Source of the DNA: Paracoccus sp. R12_2
Lineage (GTDB): Bacteria; Pseudomonadota; Alphaproteobacteria; Rhodobacterales; Rhodobacteraceae
DNA length: 64,000 nt
Assembly: GCF_017744015.1 (NCBI RefSeq)
Contig: NZ_JAGHRA010000007.1
Location: 1-64,000 of the forward strand
Direction: 5' to 3'
Shown here: positions 11,903 to 20,613 of the stretch, in pieces
How positions within the stretch are numbered: position 1 is the stretch's first letter
How the letters are laid out: each line of letters starts with the position of its first letter
The notes under the pieces: generated by a model
Database searches by the model: none
Told to the model about the DNA's origin: nothing
Seen by the model: only the letters and a program-made list of their open reading frames with translations
Program-made: the position numbers and the translations under genes

Positions 11903-12042
11903 GCGTGCGCATGTGACCCCAAGGCTGTTTGGCGTCAAGTGCCCGGACCACGGATCTGGCCGCCACCGCAGAGGTTCATTGCTGCAAGAAACCCCTTTTC
12001 AATCGCTTTCCGCTCGGCTATGACCCCGCGCACTGCCCGGAT

Positions 12043-12129
12043 GCGGTCGTGGCGGAATTGGTAGACGCGCAGCGTTGAGGTCGCTGTTCCTTAACCGGAG
12101 TGGAAGTTCGAGTCTTCTCGACCGCACCA
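12043..12129 (+). tRNA. tRNA-Leu (GAG)
   Basis: Acceptor strands GCGGTCG (12043-12049) and CGACCGC (12119-12125) pair. The anticodon arm CAGCG-TTGAGGT-CGCTG gives GAG. The 87-base length includes the long variable arm expected for leucine tRNA, and CCA is encoded at 12127-12129. Confidence 0.95.
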
Positions 12130-12231
12130 GATTTTCAATCCAGCCTTCAGGTTTTCCGGGCGACAACGTCCGTCGGTCCGCATTGTCGCGGGCCTTGGTC
12201 GTGATCATGGATCGGAGTTGCGGCGCGTGGG

Positions 12232-13203
12232 TCAGTTCACCCGGTCGCGCGGCTCGCGCCCCGCGAAGAAATCGCGCAGATTCTCGACCACGCGAAATCC
12301 CATCGCCTCTCGCGCCTCGGTGGTGGCGCTGCCCAGATGCGGCAGCATGACAAGGTTCTCGCAGCCATGCAGCGCCGGGTTGATCCGCGGTTCACCGTCG
12401 AACACATCCAGCCCCGCACCGCCGATCGTCTCGAACCACAGCGCGCGGGACAGCGCCTCTTCGTCCACCACCTCGCCGCGCGCGGTGTTGATCAGGAACC
12501 CACCGGGCCGCATCAGCCCCAGTCGGCGCGCATCGATCAGATGTCGGTTCTCGCACCCGCCCGGACAGTGCAGCGACACGAAATCGCATTGCGGCAACAA
12601 TTCGTCGATGCTGTCCAGCTGCATCGCTGCGCATGACGCCAGAACCTCGGGCGCGACCTTGCCGCGGTTGTGGACAAGGATCTTCATGCCGAACCCATGA
12701 TGCGCGCGCCGCGCCATCTGCTGCCCGATGCGGCCATAGCCGATGATGCCAAGCGTCTTTCCCGACACCTTGGTGCCGACCAGATGGGTGGGCCGCCAGC
12801 CGCCCCAGCGTCCGGCTCGCAACTCGCGTTCGCCCTCGCCCGCGCGGCGCGCGACCATCAGCAGCAGCGTCATCGCCAGATCGGCGGTGCATTCGCTGAG
12901 AACATCGGGCGTGTTCGTCACCACGATGCCGTGCTGACCGGCGCTGGCCATGTCGATATGGCTGTAGCCGACGCCGTAATTGGCCAGGATCCTGGCTTGC
13001 GGCCGGTCCAGTTCCAGCGTTGCGGCGCCGATCCTGTCGGTCACCGTCGGCAGGATCGCGTCATATCGCTGCATCGCCTGCTTCAGGCAGTCCTGATCAA
13101 GCGGCCGGTCCGAGACGTTCAGATCGGCATCGAACAGATCCGCAAGCCGGGCCTCGACCGCGGCGGGCCAGCGGCGGGTGACCAGTATCCTGGGTTTCGC
13201 CAT
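12232..13203 (-). CDS. D-2-hydroxyacid dehydrogenase, probable hydroxypyruvate/glyoxylate reductase
   Basis: This 323-residue enzyme of the D-isomer 2-hydroxyacid dehydrogenase family has the nucleotide loop GYGRIG (155-160) and the catalytic triad Arg242 (NTARGE), Glu271 (DGEPR) and His289 (LPHLGS). After the second beta strand it has H-N-R (178-180); Arg there usually favours NADPH. Its place as the last gene of a minus-strand sga-mtkA-mtkB unit points to reduction of hydroxypyruvate to glycerate in the serine cycle. A strong ribosome site overlaps the mtkB stop nine bases upstream. General glyoxylate reductase activity is the alternative. Confidence 0.88.
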   Translation of the reverse strand: MAKPRILVTRRWPAAVEARLADLFDADLNVSDRPLDQDCLKQAMQRYDAILPTVTDRIGAATLELDRPQARILANYGVGYSHIDMASAGQHGIVVTNTPDVLSECTADLAMTLLLMVARRAGEGERELRAGRWGGWRPTHLVGTKVSGKTLGIIGYGRIGQQMARRAHHGFGMKILVHNRGKVAPEVLASCAAMQLDSIDELLPQCDFVSLHCPGGCENRHLIDARRLGLMRPGGFLINTARGEVVDEEALSRALWFETIGGAGLDVFDGEPRINPALHGCENLVMLPHLGSATTEAREAMGFRVVENLRDFFAGREPRDRVN

Positions 13204-13212
13204 CCATCCCTC

Positions 13213-14094
13213 CTATTGCAGCACACGGGCGATCGTCTCGCCGATCGCGGCCGGGTTCTCGGCCACGGTCACGCCCGCCGCGCCAAGGATCTCGACCTTC
13301 TCGCTGGCGCTTTCCCCGAACGCCTGGATGATCGCGCCAGCGTGACCCATGGTCCGTCCCTTGGGCGCGGTCAGGCCCGCGACATAAGCCACGACGGGCT
13401 TCTTGACGTGATCGCGGATAAAGTCGGCCGCCTCGGCCTCTTGCGGGCCGCCGATCTCGCCGATCATGCAGATCAGGTGGGTGTCGTCGTCATCCTGGAA
13501 ATACTTCATGATGTCCCTGAAGGACGATCCATTGATCGGATCGCCGCCGATGCCGACGCTGGTCGAGACGCCGATCCCGCGTTCCTTCAGTTGCGATGCG
13601 GCTTCGTAACCCAGCGTTCCCGACCTGCCGATGATGCCCACATGACCCTGCAGGTAGATATGGCCGGGCATGATCCCCAGCATCGCCTTGCCGGGGCTGA
13701 TCGTGCCGGCGCAGTTCGGGCCGGTCAGCACCATGCGCCGTTCCCGTGGGTATCGGAACATGTAGCGTTTCACCCGGATCATGTCCTGCGCCGGGATGCC
13801 GTCGGTGATGCAGACACAGTATCGGATGCCCGCATCCGCCGCCTCCATGATCCCGTCGGCGGCGGCGGGCGGTGGCACGAAAACCAGCGTCGCTTGGGCC
13901 CCGGTTTCGGCAACCGCCTGCTTGACCGTGTCGAAGACCGGCACCCCCTCGACCGTCTCGCCGCCCTTTCCGGGCACGACGCCGCCGACGACATTGGTGC
14001 CGTATTCGATCATCTCGCGGGTGTGGAATCGGGCCATCTTGCCGGTGATGCCCTGGACGATGACTCTTGTGTCGCTGTCGATCAGAATGCTCAT
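13213..14094 (-). CDS. mtkB: malate-CoA ligase (malate thiokinase) alpha subunit
   Basis: This 293-residue protein belongs to the succinyl-CoA synthetase alpha family. It has a CoA-binding Rossmann domain (VIVQGITGKMARFHTREMIEYG) and the active-site phosphohistidine His251 in MGHAGAI. With MtkA it makes malyl-CoA from malate, CoA and ATP in the serine cycle. It is called malate rather than succinate ligase because it lies with sga, hydroxypyruvate reductase and malyl-CoA lyase, not with TCA-cycle genes. The ATG shares one base with the mtkA stop; longer frames upstream lie inside mtkA and are not real. Confidence 0.9.
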   Translation of the reverse strand: MSILIDSDTRVIVQGITGKMARFHTREMIEYGTNVVGGVVPGKGGETVEGVPVFDTVKQAVAETGAQATLVFVPPPAAADGIMEAADAGIRYCVCITDGIPAQDMIRVKRYMFRYPRERRMVLTGPNCAGTISPGKAMLGIMPGHIYLQGHVGIIGRSGTLGYEAASQLKERGIGVSTSVGIGGDPINGSSFRDIMKYFQDDDDTHLICMIGEIGGPQEAEAADFIRDHVKKPVVAYVAGLTAPKGRTMGHAGAIIQAFGESASEKVEILGAAGVTVAENPAAIGETIARVLQ

Positions 14095-15293
14095 CAGACC
14101 GCCCTCAGCGTTGAATTCTGTTGGTTCATGTCGCTTTTCCATGCGGCCACCGCGCGCTCGGCGGCCTCGTTCAGGGTCGCGGCGCGGATCAGCGGCAGCC
14201 CGCTTTCCGCAAGGATCTTCTGGCCTTCCTCGACATTGGTGCCGGCCAGCCGGACGACGACCGGCACATCGACCGGGTTCTCGCGCAGCGCCTGCACGAC
14301 GCCCTCGGCCACCCAGTCGCAGCGATTGATGCCCGCGAAGATGTTGACCAGCAGCGCCTGCACCTTCTTGTCGTACATCACCAGCCGGATCGCCTTGGCG
14401 ACCCGTTCCGGCGTGGCCCCGCCGCCGATATCCAGGAAATTCGCGGGCTCGCCCCCCGCCAGCTTGATCGTGTCCATCGTCGCCATCGCCAGCCCCGCGC
14501 CATTGACGATGCATCCGATATGACCATCCAGACCGACATAGTTCAGCCCGCGATCCGCCGCGCGCGATTCCCGCGGATCTTCCTGCGACTTGTCGCGCAA
14601 CTCGGAAATCTGCGGATGCCGGAACAGGGCGTTGTCGTCGAAGGTCATCTTGGCGTCCAATGCCAGGATGCGGTCGTCGCCGGTGATCACCAGCGGATTG
14701 ACCTCGACCATGGTCGCATCCAGTTCGCGGAAGGCGCGATAGCAGCCGCGCAGCGTGCGCACCATCTGCTGGATCATGGCCGGCGCGATCCCCAGGGCAA
14801 AGGCGATCTCGCGGCACTGGAATTCCTGCAGGCCGACGGCAGGCTCGACCGTGGCGCGCACGATGCTGTCGGGCTTTTCGGCCGAGATGTCCTCGATCTC
14901 CATGCCGCCCTCGCGGCTGGCGACGATCATCACGCGCTGACTGGCGCGATCCAGGACCAGGCCCAGATAGATCTCGCGCTCGATCGGTACCGCGGCTTCG
15001 ACATAGACGCGATAGATCCCCTTGCCCTCGGGGCCGGTCTGATGCGTCACCAGCTTCTTTCCGAACATGTCTTCGGTGACGTTCTGGATCTCGGCGTCGC
15101 TGTCGCACAGCTTGACCCCGCCGGCCTTGCCGCGTCCGCCGGCATGCACCTGCGCCTTGACGACCCAGCGGCTGCCACCCATCTCGCGGGCGCGATACGC
15201 CGCCTGTTCGGGGCTGTAGGCCAGCGCGCCCTGTGGAATGGCCACGCCGAAATTGCTGAGAATTTCCTTGGCCTGATATTCATGGATATCCAT
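14094..15293 (-). CDS. mtkA: malate-CoA ligase (malate thiokinase) beta subunit
   Basis: This 399-residue ATP-grasp protein starts [12 protein letters not shown], as in succinyl-CoA synthetase beta chains. It carries the glycine-rich [13 protein letters not shown] segment, the EVNPLVI metal/nucleotide region and [11 protein letters not shown] in the C-terminal domain. It forms the ATP-grasp half of malate-CoA ligase with MtkB. A strong ribosome site (GGGGAGGGGA) lies in the 24 bases after sga. Distinguishing it from SucC relies on the gene context and on the position of mtkB directly after it. Confidence 0.9.
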   Translation of the reverse strand: MDIHEYQAKEILSNFGVAIPQGALAYSPEQAAYRAREMGGSRWVVKAQVHAGGRGKAGGVKLCDSDAEIQNVTEDMFGKKLVTHQTGPEGKGIYRVYVEAAVPIEREIYLGLVLDRASQRVMIVASREGGMEIEDISAEKPDSIVRATVEPAVGLQEFQCREIAFALGIAPAMIQQMVRTLRGCYRAFRELDATMVEVNPLVITGDDRILALDAKMTFDDNALFRHPQISELRDKSQEDPRESRAADRGLNYVGLDGHIGCIVNGAGLAMATMDTIKLAGGEPANFLDIGGGATPERVAKAIRLVMYDKKVQALLVNIFAGINRCDWVAEGVVQALRENPVDVPVVVRLAGTNVEEGQKILAESGLPLIRAATLNEAAERAVAAWKSDMNQQNSTLRAV

Positions 15294-15317
15294 GTCGTCC
15301 CCTCCCCTGTGCGCCTG

Positions 15318-16565
15318 TCATTCCGCCGCGACGGCGCGATCGAACTGTCGGTCCAGAATTGCCGTGATCCGCGTCATGTCGATGCCCGCCCCCATCCGGT
15401 TCATCGCCTCGCCGAACCGGGTGACGATCTCGGTGATCGCGCGGCGGTTCAGCAGGTTGAGGATGCCGATGCGGACCTGCACAGGTTCGGACAGCGTGGG
15501 CCAGATGCCGAAGCCCTCGGCACGGCACGTCTGCACCAGTTCCATCTCGCGGCCGGCCAGATGGTCCGGCAGCGTCAGCACCACCAGCGAGGTCATGTTG
15601 GACGTCACCTTGCAGCCCATCGCCGTGACCGCCTCGCGTAGCACCGCCTCGTGGAAGGCATAGCTTTTGGCCCGGCCCGTGACGGTTTCCTGCAGGGTGA
15701 TCCGCAGCGCCTCGTGAAAGGCCGCGACCGCATAGGCGCTGTGGGTGCGGTGATATGTTCCCTTCTCGACATCCTTGCCGTCGATGATGCCCCAGTGGCG
15801 AGCTTCAAGGATCGGATGATGGACGAAACTGCGGCATCCGGTCCCCCGCAGCGTTGCGATGTAACGGTCGCTGAACGACACCGGCGCATAGGTCAGCGGC
15901 AGGCAGCAGATGCCCTTTTGCGGGCACGAGGCCCAGCCATGCACGCCCGGAAAATCATCGATACGGAAATCCGCGACACCCAGCGATGACACCGCATCGA
16001 CAAGCCCCATCACATCATGGCGTTCGCAGGCGTCCGAAAATCCGCGCAGATCGTTGATCCGGCCCGAACCGGTTTCCCAATGCGCCATCGCCGCCCAGTT
16101 CGGGCGATGTTCGGCCAGCGCGGCCTCGACGATCTCGCCGGTGACCGACGCGCCGTGCGGCACCGTCACGACGGTGACCGATGCCGCCTGCGGATCCAGC
16201 GGGCTGGCCGCCAGTTCTTCGGCGGTGGCGGCCTTCATCCGCACCGTCAGCCCGTCGATCCCCGAGAACGTGCCGTTCACGAACATCACCACCTTGTCGC
16301 CAGGCATGACCGCGCCGAACATCGCGTCCAGCCCGCTCCACCCGGTGCCGGCGACGCCGAATGTGTGGATGTTGGCGGTGCCCATCACCTCGCGCAGCAT
16401 CGTCTTGCATTCGATCATGCCGCGCAGAACATCGGCCTGCATGTGGTCGGCGGTACCCGCGCCGGCGAACCGGGCCAGAACCCGTGGATCGGTATTGCCC
16501 GGCCCCGGTCCGGCCGCCAGTGTCGGCGGAATCTCCAACTGCGGGAAAGTCATTATCTTGCTCAT
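15318..16565 (-). CDS. sgaA: serine-glyoxylate aminotransferase
   Basis: This 415-residue PLP enzyme of the alanine/serine-glyoxylate aminotransferase family (class V fold) converts serine plus glyoxylate to hydroxypyruvate plus glycine. Asp190 (GLVDAVSSLG) and the Schiff-base Lys217 (SCPQKGICCLP) are in place, and the N-terminal PGPGNTDPRVL is typical. It heads the minus-strand unit sga-mtkA-mtkB-hydroxypyruvate reductase, which covers consecutive serine-cycle steps. The region before it is shared with a divergent LuxR-type regulator gene. No convincing ribosome site is seen before the ATG; a second in-frame ATG four codons on is the alternative start. Confidence 0.9.
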   Translation of the reverse strand: MSKIMTFPQLEIPPTLAAGPGPGNTDPRVLARFAGAGTADHMQADVLRGMIECKTMLREVMGTANIHTFGVAGTGWSGLDAMFGAVMPGDKVVMFVNGTFSGIDGLTVRMKAATAEELAASPLDPQAASVTVVTVPHGASVTGEIVEAALAEHRPNWAAMAHWETGSGRINDLRGFSDACERHDVMGLVDAVSSLGVADFRIDDFPGVHGWASCPQKGICCLPLTYAPVSFSDRYIATLRGTGCRSFVHHPILEARHWGIIDGKDVEKGTYHRTHSAYAVAAFHEALRITLQETVTGRAKSYAFHEAVLREAVTAMGCKVTSNMTSLVVLTLPDHLAGREMELVQTCRAEGFGIWPTLSEPVQVRIGILNLLNRRAITEIVTRFGEAMNRMGAGIDMTRITAILDRQFDRAVAAE

Positions 16566-16754
16566 GTCAGCGCGTTCCCGAAACTAAATTGCTCTTGGAA
16601 CAAGGCCCTGTCTCGACTGGAACCACAACATGCGTTACTCCTGCATCTTGGCATCCATTGGGATGGCTGTTTCCCTGCCCATAAGGGTGGAAATGCCACC
16701 TTTGGCTGAAGTGACCCTACCCGATCCGGGAGGAAATCAGAGGAAAGGACTAGA

Positions 16755-17411
16755 ATGCCGACCGTCAGCGCATCGACTTCCCGGATTTCCGTCAGCCTTG
16801 CCTGCAGCAATCCGCTGGTCCTGTCCGCCATGTCGGCGGTGTTCGAGCGTGATCCCCGCTTCTCGCTGATCGCGACCTCCGCCACGGCCGAGGGATTTCT
16901 GGCCAACGTCGTCCGCGTGCCTGCACAGGTCGGCGTGATCGACTGGGATCTGCCGATCCTGGGCGGCGCGCGCCTGCTGGAGGTCCTGCGCGAACAGGAC
17001 GACGGCCCGCGCATGGTCGTCTATGCCGATCAGGGCAGCGCCGCGCACCGCGCGGCGATGGGCGCGGGCGCCGCGGGTTTCGTCACCCGCAACGGCCCGG
17101 TCGAGGCGCTGCTGGATACCTGCATCGCGGTCGCCGCCGGGAAGATGGTCTTTCCCTATCTGGACGTGCGCGATTTGCAGAAGGATCCGATCCACAGCCT
17201 GTCGCGCCGCGAACGGGTGATGCTCGAGGCGCTGTCCAGGGGCCTCAGCAACCGCGAATTGTCGAAAGAGCTTGGCATCTCGACCAACACGGTCAAGTTC
17301 CACCTGTCGAACCTCTATGACAAGCTGTCGGTCAGGAACCGCGCGCAGGCCATCGCCTTCTTCTATTCGAACCGCCTGCCCGGCGGGGACGGCACATCCG
17401 CCGACGGCTGA
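16755..17411 (+). CDS. LuxR/FixJ-type response regulator, atypical receiver
   Basis: This 218-residue protein has a receiver-like domain (about 11-130) and a LuxR helix-turn-helix (about 147-205: LSRRERVMLEALSRGLSNRELSKELGISTNTVKFHLSNLYDKL). A candidate phosphorylated Asp is present (VIDWDLP, residues 63-65). However, the conserved lysine near the end of the receiver is replaced (GFVTRNGP), so phosphorylation control may be altered or lost. A clear ribosome site (AGAGGAAAGG) precedes it. It is divergent from sga and 103 bases upstream of mclA, so it is the obvious candidate regulator of the serine-cycle genes, by inference from position. Confidence 0.85.
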   Translation: MPTVSASTSRISVSLACSNPLVLSAMSAVFERDPRFSLIATSATAEGFLANVVRVPAQVGVIDWDLPILGGARLLEVLREQDDGPRMVVYADQGSAAHRAAMGAGAAGFVTRNGPVEALLDTCIAVAAGKMVFPYLDVRDLQKDPIHSLSRRERVMLEALSRGLSNRELSKELGISTNTVKFHLSNLYDKLSVRNRAQAIAFFYSNRLPGGDGTSADG

Positions 17412-17514
17412 AACGCGGGCGCAGGAATGCGACCTTGCGCCGTCTTGACGCGAAAGATCATTTCTTCGTTGCATGAAGGCGCCGATCCGAATTCCCCAAG
17501 AGGAGCGAACCGAG

Positions 17515-18489
17515 ATGAGTTTCCATTCCATCGAGCAGGCCCCGGCGCGGCTGAACCGCAGCGAGCTGGCAGTGCCCGGTAGCCAGCCGCAAATGTTTCA
17601 GAAGGCAGCGGAATCCGCCGCCGACGTGATCTTTCTGGACCTTGAAGACGCGGTAGCACCGGATGAAAAGGAACAGGCGCGCAAGAACATCATCAAGGCC
17701 TTGAACGAGATCGACTGGGGCAGGAAAACCATGTCGGTCCGAATCAACGGACTGGACACGCATTACATGTATCGCGACGTGGTCGATGTGGTCGAACAGG
17801 CCGGGCAGCGGCTTGACCTGATCATGATCCCCAAGGTCGGAACCGCCGCCGATGTCTATGCCGCGGACATGTTGGTCACGCAGATCGAGGATGCCAAGGG
17901 CTGGACCAAGCGGATCGGGTTCGAACATATCATCGAAACGGCACTGGGCATGCAGAATGTCAGCGACATCGCGGCGGCATCGAAGCGCAACGAAAGCCTG
18001 CATTTCGGCGTCGCGGACTATGCCGCCAGCACCCGCGCCCGGACCACCGTGATCGGCGGCGTGAACGAAAACTATGCCGTGCTGACCGACCCCGATCCCG
18101 CCGGTGAACGTCAGGTTCACTGGGGCGACATGTGGCACTATGCGCTGTCGCGGATGGTCGTTGCCGCGCGCGCCAACGGGCTGCGCCCGATCGACGGCCC
18201 GTTCGGGGATTTCTCGGACCCGGACGGGTTCAGGGCCGCAGCCTATCGCGCCGCCGTGCTGGGCTGCGAAGGCAAATGGGCGATCCATCCCAGCCAGATC
18301 GCCCTGGCCAATGAAGTGATGAGCCCGTCCGAGGCCGAAATCGCCCGCGCGCAGAAGATCCTGGACGCGATGGCCGAGGCAGAGGCCGCCGGCAAGGGCG
18401 CCGTATCGCTGGATGGACGGCTGATCGACTATGCCTCGATCCGGCAGGCGCAGGTGCTGGTCGAAAAGGCACGTCAGATTGCAGGCTGA
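17515..18489 (+). CDS. mclA: L-malyl-CoA lyase
   Basis: This enzyme cleaves malyl-CoA to acetyl-CoA and glyoxylate, closing the serine cycle; many family members also handle beta-methylmalyl-CoA of the ethylmalonyl-CoA pathway. The protein is 324 residues. Segments SELAVPGS, VIFLDLEDAVAPDEKEQARKN, GLDTHYMYRDVVDVVEQ and DGPFGDFSDPDGF recall the Methylobacterium MclA type more than the Rhodobacter Mcl1 type. The ATG at 17515 is preceded by AGAGGAGCG; an in-frame ATG 14 codons upstream lacks one. The kinase gene follows after at most 16 bases. Confidence 0.93.
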   Translation: MSFHSIEQAPARLNRSELAVPGSQPQMFQKAAESAADVIFLDLEDAVAPDEKEQARKNIIKALNEIDWGRKTMSVRINGLDTHYMYRDVVDVVEQAGQRLDLIMIPKVGTAADVYAADMLVTQIEDAKGWTKRIGFEHIIETALGMQNVSDIAAASKRNESLHFGVADYAASTRARTTVIGGVNENYAVLTDPDPAGERQVHWGDMWHYALSRMVVAARANGLRPIDGPFGDFSDPDGFRAAAYRAAVLGCEGKWAIHPSQIALANEVMSPSEAEIARAQKILDAMAEAEAAGKGAVSLDGRLIDYASIRQAQVLVEKARQIAG

Positions 18490-18505
18490 GCCGAACACCA
18501 AAGAC

Positions 18506-19750
18506 ATGCGCGCGCTGGCGCGGCATCTGTATGATGTGGCCGTCGGCGCGGCCGACCCGGCCCGCGCCGTGCGCGCGCATTTCGAACGTCACCCGCCCGC
18601 CGCGCTGCATGGCCGCAGACAGCACTATCTGATCGCGATCGGCAAGGCCGCCCCCGCCATGCTGGCCGAGGCGATGCGCCGTGTGCCACCGCCCTTCGAC
18701 GCGCTTGCCGTCACGCATCATGAAAACAGCCAGACCGTGCCAGGCGCCCGCGTTCTGAAGGCAGGCCATCCCGTGCCCGACGCGGCAGGTCTGCACGCCG
18801 GACAGCAGATCGCCGGGCTGCTGGCCGGGGCGGGCGCGGATGATCACGTCTATGCCCTGGTCTCGGGCGGCGGATCGGCGCTGGTGCCCGCGCCGGTCCC
18901 ACCCCTGACCCTGCAGGACAAGCAACAGGTCAATCGCGTCCTGCTGGAAAGCGGATTGGACATCGCGTCGATGAACCTGGTCCGGCAGCAGCTGTCCACG
19001 CTGAAGGGTGGCGGTTTCCTGCGTCTGGCGGCCCCCGCCCCGGTCACCGCGCTGATCCTGTCGGACGTGATCGGCAACGATCTGGCCGCCATCGCCAGCG
19101 GCCCGACGACCGCGCCGCTGGGAAGCCGCGCCGACGCGCTGGCGCTGCTGCGCCGTCACGGATTGTTCGATCGCCTGCCGCTGCCTGTGCGCGAATTGCT
19201 GGAAACGCCCCGGGAACCATCACGGTCGCCGGACGCGGACAATCACCTGATCGGCAGCAACGATCTGTCCCTTCAGGCGATGCAGCGCGCGGTGCCTGAT
19301 GGCTGGACGGCCCGGATCGTGTCCGACCACCTGACCGGTGACGTGGGCGACGCCGCCCGCAGGGTCATCACCGCCGCACGCGACACATCGTTGCGCCAGC
19401 CGACCGCACTGATTTTCGGCGGCGAAACCACGGTGCGGCTGCGCGGCGACGGGCGCGGCGGGCGCAACCAGGAACTGGCGCTGCGCGTCGCCATGCAGGG
19501 CGGCGACCTGCCGCCGGGCTGGGTGTTTCTCAGCGGCGGGACCGACGGGCGCGACGGTCCGACCGATGCCGCGGGCGGACTGGTCGATCAGGGAACCGCC
19601 GGCCGCATCGCCGCAAGCGGCGCCGACGCGGCGGCCCTGCTGGCCAACAACGACAGCTACGCGGCACTGAAGCACGCGGGCGACCTGCTTGTGACAAGGG
19701 CCACTGGAACCAATGTCGCCGATGTGCAGGTCATGCTGCTGACGCCTTAG
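18506..19750 (+). CDS. gck: glycerate 2-kinase (MOFRL family)
   Basis: This protein of about 414 residues is of the GckA/MOFRL type and phosphorylates glycerate to 2-phosphoglycerate, the exit from the serine cycle toward phosphoenolpyruvate. Visible signatures are ALVSGGGSALV, LSTLKGGGF, SDVIGNDLAAIASGPT, FGGETTVRLRGDGRGGRNQELAL and SGGTDGRDGPTDAAGG. The start is uncertain: ATG 18506 lacks a strong ribosome site. An in-frame TTG at 18479 overlaps the end of mclA, has AAAAGG in front and would add nine residues. It is co-transcribed with mclA. Confidence 0.92.
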   Translation: MRALARHLYDVAVGAADPARAVRAHFERHPPAALHGRRQHYLIAIGKAAPAMLAEAMRRVPPPFDALAVTHHENSQTVPGARVLKAGHPVPDAAGLHAGQQIAGLLAGAGADDHVYALVSGGGSALVPAPVPPLTLQDKQQVNRVLLESGLDIASMNLVRQQLSTLKGGGFLRLAAPAPVTALILSDVIGNDLAAIASGPTTAPLGSRADALALLRRHGLFDRLPLPVRELLETPREPSRSPDADNHLIGSNDLSLQAMQRAVPDGWTARIVSDHLTGDVGDAARRVITAARDTSLRQPTALIFGGETTVRLRGDGRGGRNQELALRVAMQGGDLPPGWVFLSGGTDGRDGPTDAAGGLVDQGTAGRIAASGADAAALLANNDSYAALKHAGDLLVTRATGTNVADVQVMLLTP

Positions 19751-19775
19751 AACGCCGCGCCGATGGCGGCGCCCC

Positions 19776-20516
19776 TCAGATACAGCGCCCGCCATCGACC
19801 TCCATCGCGACGCCGGTGATCATCGACGCCTCGTCCGAGGCCAGGAAACAGGCGGCGTTGCCCATGTCCTCGGGCGTCGAGAAACGCCCGATGGGGATCG
19901 TGGACAGGAATTTGGCCCGCATCTCGGGCGTGTCCTCGCCCATGAAGCTTTTCAGCAGCGGCGTTTCCCCGGCGACCGGATTGATCGCGTTCACACGGAT
20001 GCCGAACGGCGCAAGCTCGACCGCCATGGCCCGCGTGGCGGTGATCAGCCAGCCCTTCGAGGCATTGTACCAGTTCAGCCGCGGCCGGGGCGACACGCCC
20101 GCGGTCGAGGCAACGTTCACGATCGCACCCCGCCCCGCGGTCTTCATCAGCGGCACGATCTCGCGCGCGATCAGATAGATCGACTTGCAGTTGACCGCCA
20201 GAACACGGTCGAAATCCGCCTCGGTGACCTCTTCCATCGGCGTCGGCAGATGCGTCACGCCCGCGTTGTTCACCATCACGTCGATCCTCCCGAACGCCCG
20301 GATCGTCTGCGCAACCATTTCCGCGACGCTGGCGCTGTCGGCGACATCGGCATGGACACCAAGGCCGCCGATTTCCTCCGCGATCTGACGGGCGGCGGTG
20401 TCGTTGATGTCGGCGACGACCACCTGCGCGCCCTCGGCCGCGAATTTGCGTGCGATCCCCGCACCAAAGCCGCTGCCCCCACCGGTCACGACGGCGATCT
20501 TGTCCTGAAGCCTCAT
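19776..20516 (-). CDS. short-chain dehydrogenase/reductase (SDR)
   Basis: This is a 246-residue classical SDR with the cofactor motif TGGGSGFGAGIA at residues 12-23, NNAGV, catalytic Ser in NVASTAG, and the Tyr-Lys pair in WYNASKG. An acidic residue after the second strand (VVADIND) suggests NAD(H) rather than NADP(H). The C-terminal MEVDGGRCI is typical of FabG-like members. The ATG at 20516 has GGAAGGGGG upstream. The gene is convergent with glycerate kinase and divergent from the ABC transporter. The substrate is not evident from sequence or neighbours. Confidence 0.88.
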   Translation of the reverse strand: MRLQDKIAVVTGGGSGFGAGIARKFAAEGAQVVVADINDTAARQIAEEIGGLGVHADVADSASVAEMVAQTIRAFGRIDVMVNNAGVTHLPTPMEEVTEADFDRVLAVNCKSIYLIAREIVPLMKTAGRGAIVNVASTAGVSPRPRLNWYNASKGWLITATRAMAVELAPFGIRVNAINPVAGETPLLKSFMGEDTPEMRAKFLSTIPIGRFSTPEDMGNAACFLASDEASMITGVAMEVDGGRCI

Positions 20517-20613
20517 GCTGCCCCCTTCCCTTTTTTCTGCGCACATGATCGCCAGACGGACGGCAGGTGCAACCCGCTTTACCGCCGCGCGTCGGTTGAT
20601 TAGCGTCGGTGTC

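Noticed and set aside
13213..15108. mtkB as a much longer protein starting inside mtkA
   Set aside because: The extra N-terminal 338 codons overlap mtkA in another frame and look random; the ATG at 14094 overlaps the mtkA stop and begins the CoA-binding domain.
13213..15293. Succinyl-CoA synthetase (sucCD) for the TCA cycle
   Set aside because: The fold is shared, but the genes sit between serine-glyoxylate aminotransferase and hydroxypyruvate reductase and opposite malyl-CoA lyase, so malate-CoA ligase is more likely.
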